Part shown: positions 46,444 through 55,801 of the stretch, one piece after another
Position numbering within the stretch: position 1 is the stretch's first letter
Layout: each line of letters opens with the position of its first letter
NCBI GenBank assembly: GCA_964446835.1
Contig: CAYUQT010000019.1
Coordinates: 74,141 to 138,140, forward strand
Source of the DNA: CAYUQT01 sp964446835
Lineage (GTDB): Bacteria; Planctomycetota; Phycisphaerae; UBA1845; JAFGLZ01
Length of the DNA stretch: 64,000 nt
Direction: 5' to 3'
Notes under the pieces: model-generated
The model's database searches: none
What the model saw: only the letters and a program-made list of their open reading frames with translations
What the model was told of the DNA's origin: nothing
Translations under genes and position numbers: made by a program

Positions 46444-47052
46444 CTATCGAACCGCCGAAGGTGCGGCTTGAGGTCCGAGCGGTTTTGGAATCGTAAGTTC
46501 AACCACCACTTCATCAGACTCAAACCGGGCCCGATAATCCCCGATGTGACGCAGCACGAAACCGTCGAGCCGATCGCCCACTCTGAGAATTCGGTCGCCG
46601 ACGATGGCCCGGGGGTCCGAGAACTTCAGAATAAGGCCCTTGAGCGGATGGGCCTTGATGAACGTCTCGGCGATCAGACGCTTGCGGTCCTGGCTTTCCT
46701 TCTCCTTCTTCTGCTGCTCCTGCCGCACCATGTCCGTGCGGCTCTTGTAGATGCCTCGCATGGCGGGCGTCAGGCTGAAGGCGTCCCGGGAAGGACGCGT
46801 TGTCGGCCGGACACTTCGGGCAGGCATCGAGTCGGTTGGGCGGCTGGAGCTTCGAAAGATATCGGCCAGAGGTGGGCCGATGTCCGGTGGAGACTCATCG
46901 GCCGGTGAAACACCCATCTGCGCTGTCGGCGAGGGCACAGCCAGAAGAGGCCGAACCTCGGGGCGCGCATACAGCCGGTCGATCAGAAGCCCGAGTGCCG
47001 CGGCCCCCGTGAGAAAGCCGTAGAGTGCCAGCTTGTTTCTGCTGAGCGTCAT
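46444..47052 (-). CDS. Inner-membrane GspC/PilP-like protein
   Basis: The protein has 202 residues. One membrane span lies near the N-terminus (KLALYGFLTGAAALGLLI), followed by a Pro/Ser/Thr-rich linker, a charged coiled segment (EQQKKEKESQDRKR), and a small beta domain near the C-terminus (IVGDRILRVGDRLDGF) that resembles the homology region of GspC or PilP. Such proteins connect the inner-membrane platform to the secretin. Its start overlaps the PilO-like stop by 4 bases, matching the pilMNOP gene order. Confidence 0.7.
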   Translation of the reverse strand: MTLSRNKLALYGFLTGAAALGLLIDRLYARPEVRPLLAVPSPTAQMGVSPADESPPDIGPPLADIFRSSSRPTDSMPARSVRPTTRPSRDAFSLTPAMRGIYKSRTDMVRQEQQKKEKESQDRKRLIAETFIKAHPLKGLILKFSDPRAIVGDRILRVGDRLDGFVLRHIGDYRARFESDEVVVELTIPKPLGPQAAPSAVR

Positions 47053-47645
47053 TGCTTCCTCGCGATACCCGATGGCTTCGGTGCGGGTTCCGAGACGTAG
47101 TACTTCTGAGAACACTCAAAGGTGCACAGCGTGTTCTGCTCCTTGTCCCTCTCCTGGGTGGCCTGGATGGCAAAGTGACTGATGTCCAGATAGGCGACGT
47201 CGGATTCGATCATTGAGAACCACCGCCACAAGGCCGGGAACGTTGCTTTCCCTTCGACCAGGAATCGAAAGATGCGATATCCGTCGTGTCGCGAGATCGC
47301 CATCGGTTGAACTCGCGTCAGTACGACGCCACATCGAGATGCCAGGCCGTTCAGATGCAGCAGCAGATCGTCCACCGTGTGACCGTCGGGCAATCGTACC
47401 TCGGCGCCGGCCAGTCGCTGGGAGAGCCGGCTGTTCTGTTCTCGAAGCGACATGACCTGGGCGCGGAGCGCGCCATTGTCGACGGTCTTGGCGTCGCGCT
47501 CGGACCGGACCTGGTCGAATCGCAAGGAGTCCGTCAGGGGGGCGTGGATGAGCAACGGATAGCCGAGCAGGGCCACCAACACCATCAGGCCGATGCCCGC
47601 AAGGTCCGCGTCATACTGCCGCCAGTGTTTCAGGTCGATTACCAT
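47049..47645 (-). CDS. PilO-like inner-membrane assembly protein
   Basis: The protein has 198 residues: a short cytoplasmic start, one span (LMVLVALLGYPLLIHA), a coiled-coil region (SLREQNSRLSQRLAGA) and a ferredoxin-like domain near the C-terminus. PilO forms a heterodimer with PilN and anchors the assembly platform. It lies between the PilN-like and PilP-like genes, overlapping the first by 7 bases and the second by 4. It was assigned mainly from gene order and topology. Confidence 0.8.
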   Translation of the reverse strand: MVIDLKHWRQYDADLAGIGLMVLVALLGYPLLIHAPLTDSLRFDQVRSERDAKTVDNGALRAQVMSLREQNSRLSQRLAGAEVRLPDGHTVDDLLLHLNGLASRCGVVLTRVQPMAISRHDGYRIFRFLVEGKATFPALWRWFSMIESDVAYLDISHFAIQATQERDKEQNTLCTFECSQKYYVSEPAPKPSGIARKQ

Positions 47646-48268
47646 CGTGTCACAATCGAAAAGGCCACACCGTGATCGTCCATGAACGGCTGGCGACTCG
47701 TGGATTTCAGATCTCCGGATCCCAGTTCGGGATGATGATCCAGCGTATCCAGAAAGAAGGCGACCGAACTGTGATCGGTGGCGATCCCGTCGATCGTCAG
47801 TCCCATCGCGGTACTGCCCGAAGGCGCCGAAGGTCGGCGCGTGACCGACAGGCCCTTCAGAGCCGCCGGCGCGATCGATTCCACGACCGTCTCCGTGTCG
47901 CGGCTGGGTTCGGAACTGAGTCTCACAAGCACGACATGTTCGGGCAAGTGGCTCGTCAGCGTCGTGAGAGTTCGACTCCACAGGTGCTTGCGTCGAAGCT
48001 GCTCGTTCAGGGCGACTCGGAGGGTCAGGTCGTTCTTCTGGACGCTCAGTGCGGCCATTTCCTTTCTCAGCTCATCCTGCGATTGCCGAAGACGCTCGAT
48101 CTGGCCGAGCATCTCGCGCGTCTCGCTGGCTCGCGTCGTCAGGTAGATGGCGGACAGGGCCTCGCCGACAAGCAGGCCGACCGCCAGCGCAACCCATCGT
48201 TTCATACGACGCGGGCGTTTCGCTCGTCGTTGGTGCTCGATCGGCAACAGGTTCACGCGGACGGTCAT
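47639..48268 (-). CDS. PilN-like inner-membrane assembly protein
   Basis: The protein has 209 residues. It begins MTVRVNLLPIEHQRRAK, the PilN signature (xxNLLP), which binds PilM. A single span follows (WVALAVGLLVGEALSAIYL), then a coiled coil (IERLRQSQDELRKEMAAL) and a ferredoxin-like periplasmic domain. It forms the inner-membrane ring with PilM and PilO. GGAG lies 10 bases before the ATG, which overlaps the pilM stop by 4 bases. Confidence 0.9.
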   Translation of the reverse strand: MTVRVNLLPIEHQRRAKRPRRMKRWVALAVGLLVGEALSAIYLTTRASETREMLGQIERLRQSQDELRKEMAALSVQKNDLTLRVALNEQLRRKHLWSRTLTTLTSHLPEHVVLVRLSSEPSRDTETVVESIAPAALKGLSVTRRPSAPSGSTAMGLTIDGIATDHSSVAFFLDTLDHHPELGSGDLKSTSRQPFMDDHGVAFSIVTRW

Positions 48269-49386
48269 GGTTCCAGCTCTCCGCAGCCCAATCCCAGGCA
48301 GCCCACCATGCCCGGCAGCACATTCTCGGCCAATGCCGGATGACGGTTCCCTTCGGCAGTCCACCGGTCGGCTACAATACGGCGCACGCGAATACCCAGG
48401 AACTTGCCCATAACCTCCGGCAATCCGTCGAGCGTGCTGCCTGCGCCGACCAGTATCAGCTCGCTTACGGACAGGTTGCGATACAGGTCCATCACGTAGC
48501 GAAAAGACTTCTCGATGTCTTGCGCCATGCCCCGGAGTATCGGCGTCAGGATGCCCAGCAGGATTGCGGACATCCGCCGGTCGTCGACCCCGTCCTGCGG
48601 CCCGGACATGGGACGGTAACCTCCGGATTCCGCCTGAATGCCGTAATGGCGTTTGTAGCGCTCTGCGGTGGTCAGATCGACGCCGAGTTCGTTCATGATG
48701 CGCCGCGTCATCAGATCGCCGCTGGCGCGAAGGCACCGAACGTACACCGGTGTTTCGCCCAGCCCCAGGTACACGCGGCTCGATCTCAATCCGATGTCAA
48801 GGACACCCCAGAGGTCGCTCGTCTTGAGGTCCGAGATCATTTCTCCGCAGGCCCGCATGATGGCCAGTGGTGCCAGGTCGATGCGCGTGCAGAGGAGGTC
48901 CTGCGATTCGACCCACGACAGGAACTCCCGGACGACCTGCTGCGGAGCCACGGCGACCATGAGATTGGGTCCGTCCGCCGGGCCGCCGGGCGGCAGGGGC
49001 CAGCCGTCGAGCTCCGCCGTCTCCACCGGGATGCGGACATGCTTGGAGACCTCGTGGCGAATGCTTCGCATGACGGCCGCTCGTTCCTGTTGCAGCAGTC
49101 TGTCGGGTACCCGAATGGTGCAGATTTCCACGTCGGGTGGTCCCAGCGCCGCTACGACCGTGTGCCCGGAAAACCCCTTCATGCCGGCGAGCCGAGCCCG
49201 TTCGAGCACCGGAAGCGCCAGTCCGCCCGCCGCCGCGGGCTTCTCGCAGCCGGCCTGAGAGAGGAACTGCTGCGTCCAGTGCCGGATCGTCGGTCCGTGG
49301 CCGTTCTTCTCGAGCTGCACCGCTCGCAGCGACGCGGCGCCAACGTCGATCGCGATCGGGCTAAGGTTGGTTCGATGAAGCCACAT
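48265..49386 (-). CDS. pilM: Type IV pilus assembly protein PilM
   Basis: The protein has 373 residues with an actin-like fold. The N-terminal phosphate loop reads IAIDVGAASLRAVQL, the second DIGLRSSRVYLG, and the adenosine-side loop LILVGAGSTLDGLPE. PilM is a cytoplasmic ATP-binding protein that docks onto the tail of PilN and connects the ATPase to the inner-membrane ring. The ATG at 49386 is preferred because GGAAGG lies 5 bases before it; a GTG at 49392 overlaps the upstream stop but lacks its own ribosome site. Confidence 0.92.
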   Translation of the reverse strand: MWLHRTNLSPIAIDVGAASLRAVQLEKNGHGPTIRHWTQQFLSQAGCEKPAAAGGLALPVLERARLAGMKGFSGHTVVAALGPPDVEICTIRVPDRLLQQERAAVMRSIRHEVSKHVRIPVETAELDGWPLPPGGPADGPNLMVAVAPQQVVREFLSWVESQDLLCTRIDLAPLAIMRACGEMISDLKTSDLWGVLDIGLRSSRVYLGLGETPVYVRCLRASGDLMTRRIMNELGVDLTTAERYKRHYGIQAESGGYRPMSGPQDGVDDRRMSAILLGILTPILRGMAQDIEKSFRYVMDLYRNLSVSELILVGAGSTLDGLPEVMGKFLGIRVRRIVADRWTAEGNRHPALAENVLPGMVGCLGLGCGELEP

Positions 49387-49388
49387 GG

Positions 49389-50618
49389 TCACCTTCCGGA
49401 TACCGCCGACGTCAGATCGAACAACGGCAGAAACAGCGCGATCGCAATCACTCCGACGACCGCGCCCATGATCACCAGAATCAGCGGCTCCACGAGCCGC
49501 GTGAGCGTCCCGATCGTTTCGGTGTTTTCCTGGTCCAGGTAATCGGCCAGGAACAACAGCGATTCGCCGAGTTGTCCGCTCTGTTCACCCGTGGAGATGG
49601 CAGCCACCATCGTTCTTGGAACGATGGGGTGTCGCCCGAGGGCGCCGCCTACGGAACTGCCTTCTTCCACCTCTTGAATCACCTGATCGAGTATGGCCAG
49701 AAACCGTACGTTCGTGGTCGATCCTCGCGCCAGCCGGAGTCCTTCGATCAACGGTACATTGCTGCGAATCAGTGTCCCCCAGACTCGGAAAACCTTGGCG
49801 AGGACGAGACGCTGCACCAACGTGCTGATCAGCGGCAAACGCAGGACGATCCGATCGAATAGGCTTCGAACCAGAGGCATTCGCACGGCGAGATAAGGCA
49901 CCATGACGACCATGGCAACCAGGAAACCGACGACCCAGGGATGGCTGCGGATCCAGGTGGATGCGGCAATCATCAGCGTGGTGAGCAGCGGCAGCTTCGT
50001 GCCCAACGTCTGATACAGATCGTCGAATTTCGGCAGCACGAAGAACATCAGAACGCTGACCACGCCGATCGCCATCAGGAGGAGCAGGGCCGGATAGATC
50101 ATCGCCCCGATGACACGGACCTTGATCTCCTGTTGGGCCTTGGTCATCGTCGCCAGACGTTGAAAAGCCTGGGCGGTCTGCCCCGTGCTTTCACCCGCCG
50201 CGACGATCGCTCGAAACGTCTGATCGAAGATGTTCGGGTACTCAGCGAGGGCCTGGCTCAGCGACGAGCCGTCCTCCACCTTCTGTGTCACCACTCCCAG
50301 AACCTTACGCCACGGTTCTTTGTCTACCTGCTCCTGAACAGCCGTCAGAGCCGGCACCATCTGGCTGCCTGCCTGAAGCATCATGGTCATCTGCTGGGTC
50401 AGCATCATGCGGTCGCGAACGTTTCCAGGCCTGCCGGACAGAACCGATCGCACTGCCGATTGGCGTTTCAGGACCGGCGCTGCCTCTGCCGGGCTGATCT
50501 GCGTGATGAACAGACCGCGGGACTGGAGCTCCTGAGCCGCCTGGTCGGAGGTCTCGACATCCAGGACGGTGTGGATTTCCTTGCCGGTCCTGTCTATGGC
50601 GATGCATGCAAATGACAC
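49389..50618 (-). CDS. GspF/PilC-type platform protein
   Basis: The protein has 409 residues and two T2SSF domains (about 65-190 and 265-390), each ending in a membrane span (for example ALLLLMAIGVVSVLMFFVLP). It forms the inner-membrane platform on which pseudopilins are added, driven by the ATPase. The typical MTQQMTMMLQAG and AAISTGEQSGQLGESL segments of the family are both seen. The start is GTG at 50618, with GGAG about 8 bases upstream. The pilM gene follows after 2 bases. Confidence 0.95.
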   Translation of the reverse strand: MSFACIAIDRTGKEIHTVLDVETSDQAAQELQSRGLFITQISPAEAAPVLKRQSAVRSVLSGRPGNVRDRMMLTQQMTMMLQAGSQMVPALTAVQEQVDKEPWRKVLGVVTQKVEDGSSLSQALAEYPNIFDQTFRAIVAAGESTGQTAQAFQRLATMTKAQQEIKVRVIGAMIYPALLLLMAIGVVSVLMFFVLPKFDDLYQTLGTKLPLLTTLMIAASTWIRSHPWVVGFLVAMVVMVPYLAVRMPLVRSLFDRIVLRLPLISTLVQRLVLAKVFRVWGTLIRSNVPLIEGLRLARGSTTNVRFLAILDQVIQEVEEGSSVGGALGRHPIVPRTMVAAISTGEQSGQLGESLLFLADYLDQENTETIGTLTRLVEPLILVIMGAVVGVIAIALFLPLFDLTSAVSGR

Positions 50619-50701
50619 AATTGCGACTCCGACGTCTCTAGGGGCCTGGACGTGTGGCCGTCAGCGATCTGAAACGCTGTCGTCCTGACACTCCTGTGTC
50701 C

Positions 50702-52471
50702 TCACGTCGCCGCTCCCACGGGCTCCGGGGCCCGCTTCTCGACTCGCGGCGCCTCGGCCCGGATCTTCTCCTCGGTCTCCATGTGCGTAACGCGGAGGAC
50801 CTCCTCCAGTGTCGAACGTCCCGACTCCACCAGCTCCAACCCCACCTCCCGAAGCCACCGATGACGCTTCCGGATGAGGTAGTCCTTGATCTGAGACTCT
50901 TCAAACGATCGGTTGATCAGGCGGTACATTTCGTCATCCATCTCGAGCACCTCGTAGATGCCCGCCCGGCCGTGATACCCCGAATCGTGGCATTTCTTGC
51001 AGCCGGCCCCGCGATAGAAGACCCTCGGGCCCGACTGATCCCAACCGGCCTGCGTCAACAGGTTTCGATCCGGCATGTATGTCGCCCGGCAATAGGGGCA
51101 GATCGTCCGGGCCAGCCGCTGGGCGATGATGCCATTGAGGGCGGACGCCAGAAGGTACGGTTCGACGCCCATATCGGTCAGACGCGCGATCGTTCCCACG
51201 CAATCTCGGGTGTGCAGCGTGCTGAGCACGAGGTGTCCCGTCAGGGCGGCCTGGATGGCCACCTGTGCGGTGTCACTGTCGCGGATCTCACCCACCATGA
51301 TGATGTCCGGGTCCTGTCGCAGGATCGACCGCAGGGCGCGGGCGAATGTCAGGCCGATGGCATCTTGCACGTGGATCTGGCTGATCATTTCGAGTTGGTA
51401 TTCCACCGGGTCTTCGACCGTCACGATGTTCACCGTGACCGATCGCAACAGATCCAGCGCCGAATAGAGCGTGGTGGTTTTGCCGCTGCCCGTCGGTCCG
51501 GTCACCAGAACGAGCCCGTGCGGACGCAGCAAGACCCGCTTGAACGCGGCCAGGTTCTCCTCGCCGAAACCCAACTGGCTCATGTCGACCCGCAGGGCCG
51601 ATCGGTCAAGGACACGCAGTACAACCTTCTCTCCGAAAATGGTCGGGATGGTCGAAACGCGGAGGTCGATCTCGCGCCCTTCGGCGATCGTGCGGATGCG
51701 TCCTTCTTGAGGCAGTCGCTTCTCGGCGATATCCATCTTGGCGAGCACCTTGATACGCGAGACCACCGCAGGGTGCATCTGGGGCGGAGCGGTCAGCAGT
51801 TCCCTAAGCACACCGTCGATGCGGTATCGCACACGCAGTGACTTGCGGTCCGGTTCCACGTGGATATCGCTGGCTCCGTCGCGAATCGCCGACAGGATGC
51901 CCAGGTTGACCAGGTTGACGGCCGGCGTGCCGTCCATGCGGTCCAGGTCGGTCAGCGTGTCGCCCTCGGGGCCTTCCCGCTCGACGAACTCGACGTTCTG
52001 CTCGCCCAGTGAGACCAGGAACGAATCGACCGACACCTGCTCGGCCAGGTATCGTTCGGAGAATTCCTCCAGGTTCGATTCGAGCACGAGGACGGGGTTG
52101 ATCTCACAGCCGGTCAGCGACGCCAGGCGGTCGATCAGCGGCAAACGCTGGGGTTCGATCATCGCTACGGTCAGGCGGTTGTGAACCTTGAACAGCGGCA
52201 GCACCTTGAGCCGTCTGGCCTCCTCGCGATCGATCAGTTTGGCCACGAGTGGGTCGATCAGACCGTGGCGGAGGATGCATCCCTTGACGCCCAGACGCTG
52301 GGACAACGCCTCCAGTAGTTGGGCCGGCGTGATCACGCCCATTTCCAGCAGCGTCTCGCCCAAACGGGACTTGCTCTTCTGCTGGAGCTTCAGCGCGGTG
52401 TTCAGCTCGTCGGGCGTGATGGCCCCGATTCTCAGCAGCAGTTGGCCGACCTGTTCGGTTCCCTTGATCAT
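50702..52471 (-). CDS. GspE/PilB-type assembly ATPase
   Basis: The protein has 589 residues. The N-terminal half holds an MshEN-like domain, a fold that in some ATPases of this type binds cyclic di-GMP. The ATPase half has Walker A GPTGSGKTTT, the Asp box, Walker B DIIMVGEIRD, and a four-cysteine zinc site (CPYCRATY and CKKCHDSG). It powers extension of the pseudopilus from the cytoplasmic face of the membrane. It starts 2 bases after the STAS gene and is separated from the platform gene by 83 bases, where a weak internal promoter could lie. Confidence 0.95.
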   Translation of the reverse strand: MIKGTEQVGQLLLRIGAITPDELNTALKLQQKSKSRLGETLLEMGVITPAQLLEALSQRLGVKGCILRHGLIDPLVAKLIDREEARRLKVLPLFKVHNRLTVAMIEPQRLPLIDRLASLTGCEINPVLVLESNLEEFSERYLAEQVSVDSFLVSLGEQNVEFVEREGPEGDTLTDLDRMDGTPAVNLVNLGILSAIRDGASDIHVEPDRKSLRVRYRIDGVLRELLTAPPQMHPAVVSRIKVLAKMDIAEKRLPQEGRIRTIAEGREIDLRVSTIPTIFGEKVVLRVLDRSALRVDMSQLGFGEENLAAFKRVLLRPHGLVLVTGPTGSGKTTTLYSALDLLRSVTVNIVTVEDPVEYQLEMISQIHVQDAIGLTFARALRSILRQDPDIIMVGEIRDSDTAQVAIQAALTGHLVLSTLHTRDCVGTIARLTDMGVEPYLLASALNGIIAQRLARTICPYCRATYMPDRNLLTQAGWDQSGPRVFYRGAGCKKCHDSGYHGRAGIYEVLEMDDEMYRLINRSFEESQIKDYLIRKRHRWLREVGLELVESGRSTLEEVLRVTHMETEEKIRAEAPRVEKRAPEPVGAAT

Positions 52472-52473
52472 GT

Positions 52474-52809
52474 CTAATGTATGCCGCGGGCGGCCTCCTC
52501 GACCGAATCATGGATCTGGAACTGGCTCTGAAGTTCGGTGAGGCGCAGGATTTCGCTGCAGACCTCGTTGACCCCCGTCAGTCGCAGGTGAGCGCCTCCG
52601 TCGATACAGGAGGTCTGGAGTTCGCACAAGAGCTCCAGACCGGCGCTGTCGATGAAGGGGACGTCGGTGAGGTCGACGACGATCTGGCTCGATCCTTCCG
52701 CGACGGCCTGCCCGACGGCTCGCCTCAGCTCGTCGCAATCGCCGTGAACGATCGCGTCCCGAGGTGCGATCACCATGAATCGGCCATGCTCGTACGTGCC
52801 AACTTTCAA
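52474..52809 (-). CDS. STAS-domain protein (anti-sigma factor antagonist-like)
   Basis: The protein has 111 residues, a single STAS domain. The phosphorylatable serine is in FIDSAGLELL. In the SpoIIAA/RsbV family this serine is phosphorylated by a cognate kinase and the unphosphorylated form releases a sigma factor or other target. Its start overlaps the upstream GGDEF-like gene by 4 bases, and the ATPase gene follows after 2 bases. No RsbW-type kinase gene lies in the window, so its partner may be elsewhere, or the STAS domain may act on the secretion machine directly. Confidence 0.93.
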   Translation of the reverse strand: MKVGTYEHGRFMVIAPRDAIVHGDCDELRRAVGQAVAEGSSQIVVDLTDVPFIDSAGLELLCELQTSCIDGGAHLRLTGVNEVCSEILRLTELQSQFQIHDSVEEAARGIH

Positions 52810-54269
52810 CGCGATCCGGCCGGGGTAACGGCCGCCTCCTGGACATAAGGCAGCAGGGGCAGATCCTTCGATCGCGCCTCTGAAACATTGGTGAACGCCT
52901 TGAGCAGCAGGTCCTGCGGCGGTACGCGTTCAAACCCGCTGCCGGATAACCCGGCACGGAGTTTGATCGGCATCTCCGGGAAACGCCGCCTCAGGCGTTC
53001 CTGGATGAGTGTGAGGATCTTCCGTGTGATCAGATGGGCCAGCGCCGAATCCAAGCGGCGGAGTACGGCCACGAAACGGTCATCGCTGAACCGTCCCACC
53101 ACGTCGTCATAACGCAACCGCGAATGCATGGTCTGCCCGATGATCTCCACCACTTCGTTTCGCGACTTCCATTGCCCTCCGTCGTCCATCATGCGTATGC
53201 CTTCGACGACCAGTGCGAGCATGACGACGGGCTCGTGGTTGGCATAGCACTCCTCGATCGTCCGATCGAGAACGGACAGGATCTCCACTCGGTCGAGCAC
53301 GCCGCTGGGGCGGTCCGTCGACAGAGAGAGGCGGCAGTTCTCGGCCTCCTGAAGATGGAGCCACAGTGCCTCGATCAGATCGCAGGCCAGCTCGATTCGT
53401 TCGGAAGGAATCGATCTGTCCTCGAACTCTTCGACTGTGATCAGCCCGCTGGATCGCAACACACCACGAATGGGAAGCACGAGGGCAAGAGGAGGATCGC
53501 TGGTATCCGCCAGCTCCTGAACCATGGGCCCCATCTCGGGCACGCCGGAGATGAACCGCCGGCCGGTGGTGATCACGTGATGAATCAGGCCATGTTCGCC
53601 GGCCACGGTCCCTTCCGATCCCGCACTGGCACCGTTCAGCGGATGCAACGTGCCGCCGGTGTCGATCGAGTAGCATCGCACGCGCCGAGCTCCGATCAAC
53701 TGACGTAGCGACTCTCGGATGTGACTGTCGAAGGACATCCAGGGCTCTTCCTGGCGGTTCCAGCTTACAAGCCATTCTCGGAATTCCAGAAGCGTCCGGT
53801 GCAGTCGCTGCTGATACTCCTCCGCGCCGCTGGGAAGCGGCGTCTGCTGCAACGGAGGCGCCGTCGGTGATTGCCCCTGAACGTGAACCAATGCACGCGA
53901 GGAAGAGTGTGTCGGTCCGAAGAACACACCCGACAGGACTCCCAGCATCGCCATGGCGAAGACCGATGCAAGATTGGCCGGTTGCAGCACGGTGGACACG
54001 CCGATCGGCCCCATGGCGTCCAGCTTGGCGGCGATCCATAGCACCGCAAAGAGCAGGCCCAACAACAGCCCCCCGCGGGCGCGGAAGCCTGCCGCCAGGG
54101 CAACCAGCGAGGTGGTCATCAGGACGGTTCCTACTGGAAGGAGAATCGGGTGAAACCGTGCCACCCACAGGAGAGTCACCGCCCCCAGCGATCCGATGGC
54201 TCCCAACCGCAAACGCCGTTGGACCACTTCCTGGCGTCCTCCGGTTAGCTCCTCGATCTGCCAACTCAT
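52806..54269 (-). CDS. Membrane protein with GAF and degenerate GGDEF domains
   Basis: The protein has 487 residues. Residues 20-125 hold about four membrane spans (GAIGSLGAVTLLWVA onward). A GAF-like domain (about 180-310) follows. The last 165 residues have GGDEF-type architecture, but the signature loop is FSDDRF in place of GG(D/E)EF, so cyclase activity is most likely lost. It may instead act as a ligand sensor or partner of the HD-GYP protein encoded just upstream. Both flanking genes overlap it by 4 bases. Confidence 0.78.
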   Translation of the reverse strand: MSWQIEELTGGRQEVVQRRLRLGAIGSLGAVTLLWVARFHPILLPVGTVLMTTSLVALAAGFRARGGLLLGLLFAVLWIAAKLDAMGPIGVSTVLQPANLASVFAMAMLGVLSGVFFGPTHSSSRALVHVQGQSPTAPPLQQTPLPSGAEEYQQRLHRTLLEFREWLVSWNRQEEPWMSFDSHIRESLRQLIGARRVRCYSIDTGGTLHPLNGASAGSEGTVAGEHGLIHHVITTGRRFISGVPEMGPMVQELADTSDPPLALVLPIRGVLRSSGLITVEEFEDRSIPSERIELACDLIEALWLHLQEAENCRLSLSTDRPSGVLDRVEILSVLDRTIEECYANHEPVVMLALVVEGIRMMDDGGQWKSRNEVVEIIGQTMHSRLRYDDVVGRFSDDRFVAVLRRLDSALAHLITRKILTLIQERLRRRFPEMPIKLRAGLSGSGFERVPPQDLLLKAFTNVSEARSKDLPLLPYVQEAAVTPAGSR

Positions 54270-55801
54270 GCCATCAGCTCCTCAAAGTGGTGGAACATCT
54301 GTCGGAATCGATCGGGCTCCTGAGAGCGGAACGTGTTCAGCGCGGTTTCAAAAGCCGCAAAACACGCAGCATCGATCTTGGTCCCTAGTTCCTTTCGCAT
54401 GATGTTCATCGCCTTCTCGACCGGGAATCCACGCCGGTACGACCGGTTCGACGTCAGGGCGTCGAAGGTGTCCGTCACATGGATGATCCGTGCCAGCATC
54501 GGGATGTCGTCGCCCTTGAGTCCGTCCGGATATCCCTTGCCGTCGGGCGTCTCGTGATGGTGAAGCACGGCTTCGCACACCGCCCCGAACGAATGCAGCG
54601 GGGCAATGACCTCGTAGCTCATCCGGGGATGCTGTCGGATCACATCGAACTCATCATCCGTCAACCCGGCGGGCTTGGTCAGGATGCCGTCCTTGATGCC
54701 GATCTTGCCGACGTCGTGGAGAATGCCCGCCCACTCGAGGTCCTGGAGGTCTTCACCTTTCAGCCCCATCTCCTGGCCGGTCAATCTGGACAGGACACCG
54801 ACCCGTTCGGAGTGCCCGGAGGTGTACGAGTCTTTCTTGTCAATCGCGCTGACCAGCGACAGGACGGCCTCCATCGACAGCGTCTTGAGGCGTGCCATCA
54901 GGCGAAGGTTCGCGATCACCTGGCGGCCGTGCTCCAGGATCGTGTCCAGCATCCGCATTTCACCCGAATGGAAGTCGTGGTGGCCCGGACCCCTCGCGAG
55001 CACGACGGCCGACTCGGGTTCTTCCGCATCACCCACCGGACCGATCATGAGGGAGAAGGGCAGTTCGTCGCGGCCCTGCGAGCGGTTCCGTACGACGATC
55101 TGATGGCTCTGGTAGACCTCGCGGAGGTCGCCGGCCATGGCGTGACGCACCCAGCTCAGTGTGGCGTCGCGATCCCGGGTCGGATCGGCGCACCACCATT
55201 GAACCTCAGACTCGGGCGCAAGACAGCACGCCCAGTCGGAGACGAGCGTGTTGGCCAGCAGACGCAACATCGAACGCCGGATGTGTCGGACATCCTGCAC
55301 TTCGCCCATGTGCTTGGTGATATCGAAGATGACATTGAGCTGCTCGTAAGTGCTGATCAGCTCCTTGGCCAGCCCTTCGTTCTCCTGGTTCAGGCGGTCC
55401 AGGTGGTGCCACACCTCACCCGTGGCCAGGATCTGCTGGGCGTAGTGATCTGCCCTCGACACTCCGGACGGCTCATCGGGCGACGGGCGCAGCAGCAGGA
55501 GAATGGGTTCGCCGGGGGCGTGGCTGAAGGTGGACACGATGTGTCCGCGCCGGCAAATGTGTGGCGACGCTGAACCCTCGGGCTCGACGCCTTGAGCCAG
55601 ATCCGAAACCAACTCGCAGGCCCCCTGGGCGTTTTCGCTTTCGGCGTTTACCAGACACTGTCGGACACAGGTCGGCGCGAATTGGATGGGGCCTCGCCCG
55701 AACACGGCCACCTCCACTCCCGTGGCGCGCTTCACCGCGACGAGAGGATCGGAGGCCTCCATCACATCCGTCGATTGAGTGTCGAACACGGCTTCGGTCA
55801 T
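54266..55801 (-). CDS. HD-GYP-domain phosphodiesterase-like protein
   Basis: The protein has 511 residues. An N-terminal region (about 1-130) of unknown fold precedes a coiled segment and a GAF-like domain (about 160-330), then the HD-GYP domain. The HD motif is in GILHDVGKIGI and the GYP motif in DGKGYPDGL, both intact, so it can probably hydrolyse cyclic di-GMP to GMP. It overlaps the receiver gene upstream and the GGDEF-like gene downstream by 4 bases each. The frame is open upstream of the ATG at 55801, but that part is a shadow of the receiver gene. Confidence 0.9.
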   Translation of the reverse strand: MTEAVFDTQSTDVMEASDPLVAVKRATGVEVAVFGRGPIQFAPTCVRQCLVNAESENAQGACELVSDLAQGVEPEGSASPHICRRGHIVSTFSHAPGEPILLLLRPSPDEPSGVSRADHYAQQILATGEVWHHLDRLNQENEGLAKELISTYEQLNVIFDITKHMGEVQDVRHIRRSMLRLLANTLVSDWACCLAPESEVQWWCADPTRDRDATLSWVRHAMAGDLREVYQSHQIVVRNRSQGRDELPFSLMIGPVGDAEEPESAVVLARGPGHHDFHSGEMRMLDTILEHGRQVIANLRLMARLKTLSMEAVLSLVSAIDKKDSYTSGHSERVGVLSRLTGQEMGLKGEDLQDLEWAGILHDVGKIGIKDGILTKPAGLTDDEFDVIRQHPRMSYEVIAPLHSFGAVCEAVLHHHETPDGKGYPDGLKGDDIPMLARIIHVTDTFDALTSNRSYRRGFPVEKAMNIMRKELGTKIDAACFAAFETALNTFRSQEPDRFRQMFHHFEELMA

